32,010 bases of DNA, from NCBI GenBank assembly GCA_017431185.1, contig JAFRLP010000356.1, positions 1-32,010 of the forward strand, given 5' to 3'. A program made the position numbers and the translations under genes. Below the pieces are notes generated by a model. The model saw nothing but the letters and a program-made list of their open reading frames with translations. It ran no database searches and had not been told where the DNA came from. How positions within the stretch are numbered: the first letter of the stretch is position 1; the number at the start of each line of letters is the position of its first letter. The DNA comes from Victivallales bacterium. GTDB taxonomy: Bacteria; Verrucomicrobiota; Lentisphaeria; Oligosphaerales; Oligosphaeraceae. This document shows positions 17,211-24,072 of this stretch, one piece after another.

Positions 17211-17407
17211 CGACGGCGGGGACGCCGTGTAATCCCCCAGTCAACTGATACTGTCCAGATGCCGTGTTGGCCGCGCGGAGCGCGGCCTGCCAGACCTGTC
17301 TGTGAAACCAGGCGCTGGTGGCGGGTCTGGCAGACCGCGCTTCGCGCGGTCAGTATCATTCGGCGAGGGATTACGGGACGCCGCCGCCGCGGAAAAAAGT
17401 TTTTTCC
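17211..17407. repeat. Nested inverted-repeat element (multi-branched palindrome)
   Basis: This gene-free stretch is packed with nested complementarity. Outer stem GTAATCCC/GGGATTAC pairs 17229-17236 with 17367-17374; the middle stem TGATACTG/CAGTATCA pairs 17246-17253 with 17351-17358. Inside are a hairpin GGCCGCGC/GCGCGGCC (17269-17276 with 17280-17287), a stem CTGCCAGACC/GGTCTGGCAG (17287-17296 with 17324-17333), and a hairpin GACCGCGC/GCGCGGTC (17333-17340 with 17344-17351). It opens with a GTAGCGACGGCG sequence like the dispersed repeats and ends in the perfect palindrome GGAAAAAA-G-TTTTTTCC (17391-17407), which could act as a terminator in either direction. No reading frame is supported. 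Confidence 0.8.
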
Positions 17408-17419
17408 TCATCGGGACTG

Positions 17420-17447
17420 TTGTTTTGGGCAACGTGGGCTATATTAT
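17420..17447 (+). promoter_or_regulatory. Candidate promoter for the sugar isomerase pair
   Basis: TTGTTT (17420-17425), 16 bp, TATTAT (17442-17447) within TATATTATAA. The same ten-base -10 region TATATTATAA occurs at 6521. The predicted start is near 17454. Confidence 0.45.
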
Positions 17448-17473
17448 AAATGGGTTAGTTTGAACATTTCACA

Positions 17474-17520
17474 TCTGCGCCCTTGGCGCAGACATCCCCC
17501 CTGACGGCGGGCCTGCCGTC
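17474..17520 (+). other. Leader with two tandem hairpins before the first isomerase gene
   Basis: TCTGCGCC-CTT-GGCGCAGA (17474-17492) and GACGGC-N6-GCCGTC (17503-17520) lie between the promoter and the ATG at 17530. No Shine-Dalgarno is visible between the second hairpin and the start, so the leader may act in translation control or mark a transcription pause. Confidence 0.5.
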
Positions 17521-17529
17521 CACACCATA

Positions 17530-18306
17530 ATGAAACTCTCGATTTCCGCCGCTCTTGAAAACGCTTCGGTGATGGCCGAGGCCGGCTTCGACTGCATTGA
17601 CGTGCCGATTGGCCTGTGCGCCTCCGCACGAATCCCCGAGGACAAATGGAAGGCCAGCCTGGCCGCCTACGAGAAGAGTCCGCTTCCCCTGGCGGGCAGC
17701 GCAGGACTGTTCCCTGGAGACCTGCCCCTGACCGGTCCCAAGGCCAATCTGGAAGACGTGATGGACTACCTGAAGGTGACCATCGCCCGCGCCGCCGCCG
17801 TCGGCGTCACCCACATCGTGTTCGGGTCGGGTGCGGCACGCAACGTGCCGGAGGGCTTTGACATGGGCAAGGCCCTGGACCAGGTGCTCGAAATCTCCAA
17901 GCGGATGGCCGACCTGGCGGCCAACGCGAACCTGACCATCGTGCTGGAGACGCTTCACCACGGCGAGACCAACACCTTCAACACCATCGCGGCGGGCGCG
18001 CTTCTGGTCAACTGCGTCAACCACCCGTCCTTCAGGCTTCTGACCGACTACTATCACTTTGCCAAATGCGACAATGACCTCACCTCCCTGGTCATGGCGA
18101 CCCCGCTCATCAGGCACACCCATATCGCCACCCCCGAACACCGCCGTTTCCCCGGCATGGAGTTCGGCGACTTCTCGCAGTGGATGCATGTGCTCAAGGC
18201 GGGCGGCTACGACGGCGTCATCGCCATTGAAGGCGCCGGCGACTTCAATGTGGAATGCCTGCGGCAGGCGGCGACCGTTCTTCGCGACGCCTGGGAAAAG
18301 GCGTGA
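17530..18306 (+). CDS. Sugar phosphate isomerase/epimerase family protein (xylose isomerase-like TIM barrel)
   Basis: The 258-residue protein fits the AP_endonuc_2/xylose isomerase-like barrel. The likely divalent-metal ligands are Glu140 in TIVLETLHH, Asp173 in RLLTDYYHF, His198 in IRHTHIATPEH and Glu234 in GVIAIEGAGD, the usual Glu-Asp-His-Glu set. THIVFGSGAARNVPEGFD lies on an earlier strand. Members isomerise or epimerise keto-sugars, inositols or hydroxypyruvate in the cytoplasm. It starts at 17530 with no ribosome binding site, behind a structured leader. A second, different member of the same superfamily follows 33 bp downstream, so the two probably act in one catabolic path. Confidence 0.85.
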   Translation: MKLSISAALENASVMAEAGFDCIDVPIGLCASARIPEDKWKASLAAYEKSPLPLAGSAGLFPGDLPLTGPKANLEDVMDYLKVTIARAAAVGVTHIVFGSGAARNVPEGFDMGKALDQVLEISKRMADLAANANLTIVLETLHHGETNTFNTIAAGALLVNCVNHPSFRLLTDYYHFAKCDNDLTSLVMATPLIRHTHIATPEHRRFPGMEFGDFSQWMHVLKAGGYDGVIAIEGAGDFNVECLRQAATVLRDAWEKA

Positions 18307-18339
18307 TTCTGTACTACCACCCCATACTCAAAGACAACC

Positions 18340-19146
18340 ATGAAAACACTCAAACCGATTGGTGTGCAACTGTATTCTCTGCGCCAGAAGGCGGAGAAGG
18401 ACTTTGTGAAAGTGCTCAAGCAGGTGGCGGACATAGGCTACGTCTGCGTGGAGCCGGCGGGTTTCTGGAACCTGCGTCCCAGCGAGTTCATGAAAATCCT
18501 CAATGATTTGGGGCTGAAGATGGTCTCCAGCCATTCGCCATGGGCGCGCAGCCAGTATGTCATGGGCGAAGTGATGGAAATCGCCTCCATCTGCGGCCTG
18601 GACAAAATCACCTGCGGCTATGGCCCCAAGGAGTTCGAGGATTTGGACTCCATCAAGCGCACGGCTGAAAACACCCGCGGGATGCTGGAGGTTGCGGCCC
18701 GCAACGGCTTCACCCTCGTACAGCACAACCACGACTTTGAGTTCCAGCGCCTTGACGGTCGCCTCAAGTATGAGCTTTACCGTGAGATGGTGCCTGGAAT
18801 CAAATTCGAGATGGACTGCTTCTGGTCAACCAACCTGGGCGTGGAGGACCCCGTGGAAATGCTGAAGCGCTTTGCCGACGACACGATTCTCCTTCACATG
18901 AAGGACGGTCACGCCCGTCAGAAGGTCAGCGGCGACACCATGGTCAACGGAATTCTCGAGCGTGATGTCCACATGCTTCCGCTGGGCACTGGCGAAATGC
19001 CCATTCCCGCTCTCATCGAGGCTGCCCCCGAACAGGTCGAAAGCGTGATTGTGGAACTGGATTTCTGCGATGTCGAAATGGACAAGGCCATTGAGATGAG
19101 TTACCATTACATGGTCGATAACGGTCTGGCCAAAGGCAACAAATGA
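18340..19146 (+). CDS. Sugar phosphate isomerase/epimerase family protein (xylose isomerase-like TIM barrel), second
   Basis: The 268-residue protein begins with the strand IGVQLYSLRQKAEKDF, typical of the inosose dehydratase-like/isomerase branch that includes many gut carbohydrate-utilisation enzymes. Later motifs are GYVCVEPAGFW, HNHDFEF (about 119-125), FEMDCFWSTNLG with Asp149, ILLHMKDGH with His176 and GTGEMPIPALIE, then SVIVELDFCD with the last Glu. These provide the metal site. It differs from its upstream neighbour in most of its length, so the pair is not a recent duplication. The gene ends five bases before a very strong hairpin. Confidence 0.88.
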   Translation: MKTLKPIGVQLYSLRQKAEKDFVKVLKQVADIGYVCVEPAGFWNLRPSEFMKILNDLGLKMVSSHSPWARSQYVMGEVMEIASICGLDKITCGYGPKEFEDLDSIKRTAENTRGMLEVAARNGFTLVQHNHDFEFQRLDGRLKYELYREMVPGIKFEMDCFWSTNLGVEDPVEMLKRFADDTILLHMKDGHARQKVSGDTMVNGILERDVHMLPLGTGEMPIPALIEAAPEQVESVIVELDFCDVEMDKAIEMSYHYMVDNGLAKGNK

Positions 19147-19150
19147 CGAT

Positions 19151-19192
19151 GCAAGGCAATGCCCGCGCAAGCCGGCGCGGGCATTGCCTTGC
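19151..19192. terminator. Perfect 18-bp hairpin after the isomerase pair
   Basis: GCAAGGCAATGCCCGCGC (19151-19168) pairs with all 18 bases of 19175-19192 across a 6-base loop AAGCCG. No T-run follows, so it is either a hairpin-only terminator, an RNA-stabilising element or a repeat. It separates the isomerases from the following housekeeping run. Confidence 0.65.
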
Positions 19193-19239
19193 TGCGCTCT
19201 CCAGTGCGGATTGAAAGTCATCAGCCTTTGTTCACCATT

Positions 19240-20442
19240 ATGAAGCAACTATATAACGCACTCATTACCAACGGGATAACTTACGAATGCATTGCTGACG
19301 AGGAGCAGGGCGTACAACCTGGCGACACGGTCATCCTGCGTTGCGAAAGGTATCTGGACTCCGGCAGAATCATTGCCGCCAAGGGCGAGCCGTTTGCCAG
19401 CGTGGAGTCCTTTGAAAAGGCGAAGGCCGCACAGCAGAAGGGACGCCACATGGAGGGGCTGAAGACCCCTGTCGTGGAGCGGAAGGCCACGGAAAACGAC
19501 CTGGCCACCATCGCGGAGAACGAGCGCCGTGTCGTCTGGGCGCATGAGCAGACCCGCCAGCGCATTCTGGCGCACGGCCTGCCGATGAAGCTGACCAGCA
19601 GCCATTACAGTTTTGACCGCCGCGTCGTCCTGTTTCAGTTCTCCGCGGAGGGACGGGTGGATTTCCGCGAACTTCTCCGCGATTTGACCGCCACCCTCCA
19701 TGCCCGCATCGAGCTTCGGCAAATAGGCGTGAGGGACGAGGCCGCACAGCTTGGCGGTCTTGGCACTTGCGGAAGACCTTTCTGCTGTTCCCGATTCCTC
19801 CATTCCTTCAACAGCATCAACGTGAAGATGGCCAAACAGCAGGGCATCTCACTGAACCCGCAGAACATTTCGGGGTGCTGCGGACGGCTCAAATGCTGCC
19901 TCCAGTTCGAGGCGGATATGTACAAGAATGTCCCCGTCTCCGCCAAGGAGCGCAATGCCGCCCAAAAGACGGAAAAGGCTTCGGACGAGGCGGCTCTGGA
20001 GGCTTTGGATAACGCCGAGGAGGATGCACAGAAGCAGACGGTGCGCCCACAGCATCGTCCAGTCAACAATAATGCGCAGTCATCCAGGAATGGCCGCCGG
20101 AACGGCGGTTCCGCCGCGCCGCGTCCAGCCATACCGAAAGGGGCGGGTGCCATTTCCCCCTCGCAGGCTGGCCATGCGCCTGTTGCACAGGGTGGCGAAC
20201 TGCGCCGTGAGCGAAATGCGGCCCGGCATGAACGTCACCTGCGCCAGGCGATGCAGAGTCAGCAAGCGGGGCAGCCCCAGCAGGGGCAGCCGCTCCGGGG
20301 GATTGTCCCGCCGTCGGGGCAGTTGCCGTTGCCGGGCGCGGCCCGTCCCCCAAGGCTAAGCCGTGAAGAGCGGCGGGCATTGCGTCAGGCGCACCGTCAA
20401 CAGCATTCGGCGGAAGCGCCGCCGAATCCGCCCCAGGAATAG
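19240..20442 (+). CDS. ricT: PSP1-domain protein, RicT/YaaT-like
   Basis: The 400-residue protein has the PSP1 C-terminal domain at about residues 60-225, with TENDLATIAENERRVV, LPMKLTSSHYSFDRRVVLFQF, DFRELLRDL and RIELRQIGVRDEAAQLGG. It carries the family's cysteine clusters CGRPFCCSRFL and SGCCGRLKCCLQFE, which in Bacillus RicT help hold iron-sulfur clusters. RicT with RicA and RicF forms the Y-complex that guides RNase Y. Residues 245-400 are low-complexity, rich in Gln, Pro, Arg and Ala, and likely disordered; such tails vary among phyla. I start at ATG 19240; the earlier frame would run through the upstream hairpin. It is followed by an O-antigen ligase gene three bases later. Confidence 0.88.
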   Translation: MKQLYNALITNGITYECIADEEQGVQPGDTVILRCERYLDSGRIIAAKGEPFASVESFEKAKAAQQKGRHMEGLKTPVVERKATENDLATIAENERRVVWAHEQTRQRILAHGLPMKLTSSHYSFDRRVVLFQFSAEGRVDFRELLRDLTATLHARIELRQIGVRDEAAQLGGLGTCGRPFCCSRFLHSFNSINVKMAKQQGISLNPQNISGCCGRLKCCLQFEADMYKNVPVSAKERNAAQKTEKASDEAALEALDNAEEDAQKQTVRPQHRPVNNNAQSSRNGRRNGGSAAPRPAIPKGAGAISPSQAGHAPVAQGGELRRERNAARHERHLRQAMQSQQAGQPQQGQPLRGIVPPSGQLPLPGAARPPRLSREERRALRQAHRQQHSAEAPPNPPQE

Positions 20443-20445
20443 CCA

Positions 20446-22404
20446 ATGCCTCAGCCCAATGGAAATACTCCTGTGACGGATGTTTCGCCGTGTGCGCGGT
20501 TGCTCCGCTGGCTTCTCTATGCCATTGTTCTGCTCCTGCCTTGGAAGCTGGCGACTTTCGTGGGCAATGGGGAGCAGCCCAATTTCCCCACGAATGGCTG
20601 GGAGTGGGCCATCTTCAGTTACCCCTGCTATTTTTCGGCATTGCTTGGAGGATTGGCTTTGGCGGCGGCCGCGCTGGTGTGGCGCACTCCAAGGCTGGGC
20701 TGGGCTGCTCTGGTTCCTCTGGCGTGGACATTGCCCCTGCTTGCAGGTGCGGCTGGCCTGGTCAATACCACCGAAACGGATTACGCCTGGCAGTGGAACG
20801 CCCATTTTGCGGGACTTGCCTCCCTGGTTCTCGCCACCTGGTGGACAGCCTGCAATGACCGTAAACTGCTGCCAGGGCTGCTTCATGTGCTGGGGCTGGT
20901 AGGAGTGATGGGTGCGCTGCACGGCTGGTATCAGCGCATTTGGGGCTTTGCCGAAATGAAGCGCCTGACTTTGGAGCAGGCCGCCGCCAACCATGCGGAA
21001 CTCAGTGAGCAGATGCTTGGCAAACTCGACCAGACCCGCGTGTTCGGCACCTTTGTGGACCCCAATGTCTTTGCCTCGTTTCTGCTGCTTTGTCTTCCCT
21101 TCAGCCTGCTGGCGATGCACCACTGGGGCAGCCGCTTTGAAAAGCCGAAGCTGGGGGCAAGGGTCATGCTGGCGCTGGGCCTCATCCTGTTCGGCTGCGC
21201 GCTGGTCTGGAGCGGAAGCCGCGGTGCGGCGATTGGCGCGGCTGCGGGGCTGGCCGCCGCTGTCTGGTCACTTCCCAAGGTGCATTCCTGGCGGGGGAGG
21301 TGGCTAATCCCCTTGTGCGCCGTCCTGCTGGTTGCGGGGTTCATCGCCCTGGTCAGCCTCCAGAAGTCCCGGGGCGGATTGGCGACGGCCTCCATTCGCC
21401 TGGGATACTACCGTGCCGCCGTGCAAATGTTCTGCCGAAATCCTGTCTGCGGGGTGGGGACTGGGGAGTTTTTCCCGTGGTATCTGCGCCTGAAGGCGCC
21501 TGGCGCGGAGGTTACCCGCAATCCCCACAGCCTTTACTTCTCCCTGCTCTGCCAGCAGGGTGTTGCCGGTGGAGTGGCCGCGCTGGCCATTCTGCTGCTG
21601 CCCTGGCTGGTGTCCAGTTTTCTTCCGCCCAAAGAACAGGTGCGGCATCCCCTCTTTCTGGCGGCCTGTTCCGGGGTGGCGGCATGGACTGTCCATTCCG
21701 CCTTTCAGTTCAATGAACTGGTGCCTGGAGTTGCCTATCTGGCCGGCATTGCGATGCTTCTGGCCTTTGCTGGCCGCATGGAGGGAAAGGCTCCCTCGCG
21801 CCATTGGCGGTGGCCGGCCCTGGCCCTGGGTGCGCTGACCTGCTGCGCGATGTGCCGCTGCCCAGGCGAGTTGCTCTATCAGCAGGCGGAGATTCTCCAG
21901 CGCCAAAATGTCCTCACCAGCGCCAAGGAGCGTTACCAAGCGGCCTCTCAGGCGTTGTCCGCCGCGCCAGGCCCCCGCAGCCATCTGCAATCCCTGGCCT
22001 TGACTTTGCAGGACTGGACGACCGCCGAGACCGCCGCCCGCGAACTGGTTCGCTGCACTCCGCACCGTGCTTCCTCCCATCTTCGGCTGGCCAAGACCCT
22101 GCTGACACAGGGCAAAGCCGCCGAGGCGGAGACGGAGGCCGTCGCCGCATTGACCTGGTATCCCTTTGACCCGGACACCCTGCTGCATCTGGCCTACCTG
22201 CAGGCGATGAAAACTCCCGCCGTCCGCCCTTTGGCGCCAGACGCCTTCGTGCTGGCCGCCGCGCAATTCAAACCCCAACTGGAGATTACCCAAACCGGTT
22301 ACTGCGTGACCACGGGATTTCCCCAGCATGTCGTCTTTTTCCTCAATTCCGCGAATCTTCACACCCAGGACGGGCAACCCGTGCGGTTTGCCGCCTCACC
22401 CTAA
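20446..22404 (+). CDS. O-antigen ligase family membrane protein with C-terminal TPR repeats
   Basis: The 652-residue protein has roughly ten membrane segments over residues 20-455 (for example LLYAIVLLLPWKLATFV, FASFLLLCLPFSLLAM, VMLALGLILFGCALVW, VAALAILLLPWLVSSFL, VAYLAGIAMLLAFAG). The Wzy_C core is visible: a GTFVDPNVFASFL loop, SGSRGAAIGAAAG after a membrane segment, and the periplasmic loop CGVGTGEFFPWY with NPHSLYFSLLCQQG, where His is conserved in WaaL and Wzy. Residues 480-590 look like TPR helices (ERYQAASQALSAAPG, TTAETAARELVRC, HLRLAKTLLTQGKAAEAETEA). WaaL attaches and Wzy polymerises surface glycan at the periplasmic face; fusion to TPRs is frequent in this phylum. Gaps of 3 and 5 bp to its neighbours indicate one operon. 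Confidence 0.88.
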   Translation: MPQPNGNTPVTDVSPCARLLRWLLYAIVLLLPWKLATFVGNGEQPNFPTNGWEWAIFSYPCYFSALLGGLALAAAALVWRTPRLGWAALVPLAWTLPLLAGAAGLVNTTETDYAWQWNAHFAGLASLVLATWWTACNDRKLLPGLLHVLGLVGVMGALHGWYQRIWGFAEMKRLTLEQAAANHAELSEQMLGKLDQTRVFGTFVDPNVFASFLLLCLPFSLLAMHHWGSRFEKPKLGARVMLALGLILFGCALVWSGSRGAAIGAAAGLAAAVWSLPKVHSWRGRWLIPLCAVLLVAGFIALVSLQKSRGGLATASIRLGYYRAAVQMFCRNPVCGVGTGEFFPWYLRLKAPGAEVTRNPHSLYFSLLCQQGVAGGVAALAILLLPWLVSSFLPPKEQVRHPLFLAACSGVAAWTVHSAFQFNELVPGVAYLAGIAMLLAFAGRMEGKAPSRHWRWPALALGALTCCAMCRCPGELLYQQAEILQRQNVLTSAKERYQAASQALSAAPGPRSHLQSLALTLQDWTTAETAARELVRCTPHRASSHLRLAKTLLTQGKAAEAETEAVAALTWYPFDPDTLLHLAYLQAMKTPAVRPLAPDAFVLAAAQFKPQLEITQTGYCVTTGFPQHVVFFLNSANLHTQDGQPVRFAASP

Positions 22405-22409
22405 CCACC

Positions 22410-23036
22410 ATGACCTACGAGCAAGCACAAGGCTGCATCATCATCGTCTCCGGCCCCTCCGGGGTCGGCAAATCCACCGTCTGCCAACTGCTGGACAAAA
22501 TCCGGAAGCGTCTGCATTTCTCCGTCTCCTGCACGACGCGCCCCCGCCGGCCAAACGAGATTGACGGCATGGCCTACCATTTTCTGACCGAGGAGCAATA
22601 TGACCGTCACCTGCAGGCAGGGGATTTTCTGGAGCACGCCACCGTTCATGGCAACCTCTACGGGACGCTTCTCGCCGAGTTGGAACCCGTCAAGAAACGC
22701 CAGGATGTGCTTCTGGACATAGATGTCCAGGGAATGCGCCAGGCGCGTGAGGCGCTGGCCTCCCGTCCCTTCTGGAGCAATCGTCTCGTCACGGTCTTCC
22801 TGATGCCGCCTTCGCGCGAAGAACTGGAAAGACGCCTGCGGGGACGCGGCACCGACTCCGAGGAGGTCATTCGCCACCGCCTTGCCAACGCGGAACGCGA
22901 GATGGCCGCCTGGCACGAGTACGACTATCTGCTCGTCAACGAGGACTCCGAGGTGACGGCCAAGGCTTTGGACGCCGTCATCACGGCGGCCCACTACCGT
23001 TCCTCCATCCTGACGCAGGAGGTGTGGAATGGCTGA
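22410..23036 (+). CDS. gmk: Guanylate kinase
   Basis: The 208-residue enzyme phosphorylates GMP to GDP. The P-loop GPSGVGKST spans residues 15-23; the GMP-binding part has SVSCTTRPRRPNEIDGMAYHF and FLEHATVHGNLYGT; VLLDIDVQGMRQ is the Walker B-like strand; the lid and C-terminal part give VFLMPPSREELERRLRGRGTDS and EYDYLLVNED. All match canonical bacterial Gmk at normal length. Its stop overlaps the following coaC by 8 bases. In many bacteria gmk is followed by rpoZ and coaBC; here rpoZ is absent from that place. Confidence 0.97.
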   Translation: MTYEQAQGCIIIVSGPSGVGKSTVCQLLDKIRKRLHFSVSCTTRPRRPNEIDGMAYHFLTEEQYDRHLQAGDFLEHATVHGNLYGTLLAELEPVKKRQDVLLDIDVQGMRQAREALASRPFWSNRLVTVFLMPPSREELERRLRGRGTDSEEVIRHRLANAEREMAAWHEYDYLLVNEDSEVTAKALDAVITAAHYRSSILTQEVWNG

Positions 23037-23574
23037 CGCGAACACCCCTGTCATTGTTCTGGGGGTCACGGGTTCCATCGCGGCCTACAAGGCGGCGGAA
23101 ATCACCTCGCGCCTGGTGCAGGCCGGCGCGGATGTGCACGTCATCATGACGGACGCAGCCCAGAAACTCATCTGCCCGCAGACGTTCCTGACCCTCTCCC
23201 GCAACCCCGTGGTCACGGACTTGTGGGAGATGCCGGACTGGCAGCCTGGGCACATTGCGCTGGCGCTTCGGGCCACCACCTTGCTCATCGCGCCAGCCAC
23301 CGCCAATATCCTCGCCAAAATGGCTCACGGGATTGCGGACGACGCGCTCTCCACCTATTTCCTCTCCCACACGGGTCGGGTCATTGTCGCTCCCGCCATG
23401 AATCCCCGGATGTGGCACAATCCCGCGACCCAGGACAACTGCCAACTCCTCAATCGCCGTTGTGTGCGCTTTGTCGGGCCCGCCTCAGGCCATGTCGTCT
23501 GCGGCGAAAACGGCCAGGGGCGCCTCGCCCCCGTCGAGGACATCGTCTCCGCCGCCTTGCAGGCCATTGAGTAG
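23029..23574 (+). CDS. coaC: Phosphopantothenoylcysteine decarboxylase (CoaC domain only)
   Basis: The 181-residue flavoprotein removes the carboxyl group of 4'-phosphopantothenoylcysteine in CoA synthesis. It has the FMN motif LGVTGSIAAYKA (11-22), His75 in PGHIALAL, Asn125 in APAMNPRMW and Cys158 in VVCGENGQGRLA; these coincide in number with the active-site residues of E. coli Dfp. Most bacteria have CoaC fused to the synthetase CoaB; here the frame stops after the CoaC domain and no CoaB sequence follows, so the organism should encode CoaB elsewhere. The ATG lies inside the end of gmk, implying translational coupling. Confidence 0.95.
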   Translation: MADANTPVIVLGVTGSIAAYKAAEITSRLVQAGADVHVIMTDAAQKLICPQTFLTLSRNPVVTDLWEMPDWQPGHIALALRATTLLIAPATANILAKMAHGIADDALSTYFLSHTGRVIVAPAMNPRMWHNPATQDNCQLLNRRCVRFVGPASGHVVCGENGQGRLAPVEDIVSAALQAIE

Positions 23575-23577
23575 AAT

Positions 23578-23622
23578 GTAGCGACGGCGGCCTCGCCGTC
23601 GTCAACGCGACGCAGGAAACAC
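23578..23622 (+). repeat. Dispersed hairpin repeat, diverged copy D
   Basis: It starts GTAGCGACGGCGGCCTCGCC three bases after the coaC stop and continues through GTCAACGCGACGCAGGAAACAC, matching copies A-C up to that point; the second hairpin is lost. In the stem, A23584 pairs with T23599 where the other copies have a G-C pair. Confidence 0.8.
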
Positions 23623-23700
23623 AAGCGGCATCCATGCCGTCGGTACACTCCAAAGAACGACAAATCGACGGACAAATCGAAAAAAATTGCGCTAGGTGCT

Positions 23701-23728
23701 TTGCTTTTTGGCAAAAAGGCTGTACATT
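23701..23728 (+). promoter_or_regulatory. Promoter for tRNA-Ser
   Basis: TTGCTT (23701-23706), 16 bp, TACATT (23723-23728, continuing TACATTATTA). The predicted start is about 20 bases before the mature tRNA. It has the layout seen at 15227-15254 and 29075-29102. Confidence 0.55.
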
Positions 23729-23755
23729 ATTAAGCGTTCCCGATATTTTTCAAGC

Positions 23756-23845
23756 GGAGAGATGTCGGAGTGGTCGATCGAGCAGCATTGGAAATGCTGT
23801 GTACGGCAAACCGTACCCAGGGTTCGAATCCCTGTCTCTCCGCCA
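23756..23845 (+). tRNA. serT: tRNA-Ser(GGA)
   Basis: A 90-base gene with acceptor stem GGAGAGA/TCTCTCC, discriminator G and encoded CCA (23843-23845). The anticodon stem-loop is CAGCA-TTGGAAA-TGCTG with anticodon GGA (reads UCC and UCU). A long variable arm GTACGG-CAAA-CCGTAC marks it as a class II serine tRNA, and the T arm is CAGGG-TTCGAAT-CCCTG. Confidence 0.97.
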
Positions 23846-23858
23846 GTTTTGTACCTAG

Positions 23859-23904
23859 AAGACTGCCTTTTGGCCATTTTTTGGCCATCGGGCAGTCTTT
23901 TTTT
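23859..23904 (+). terminator. Rho-independent terminator of tRNA-Ser
   Basis: AAGACTGCC (23859-23867) pairs with GGCAGTCTT (23891-23899), and a run of eight T follows from 23897. The loop contains a smaller TGGCCA repeat. The IS element begins 18 bp later. Confidence 0.9.
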
Positions 23905-23921
23905 CGCTTTGATGGGGTATA

Positions 23922-23945
23922 TTACCCTAAAAAAAGCAGTTAGAT
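23922..23945 (+). repeat. IS1380-family left terminal inverted repeat
   Basis: TTACCCTAAAAAAAGCAGTT and the four bases after it pair with the right end with four mismatches. This is the end next to the transposase C-terminus. Confidence 0.8.
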
Positions 23946-24072
23946 TTTTCCATGCTTACGACAAGGGAAAATTGCATGACAAGGACAGCATATCCCCACG
24001 CGGCCACTTTTTTCCATGCCGCACCGCCTATTTTTCTGATTTTCCTGCGTCGCTCTATTGTCTTGGAAGATA

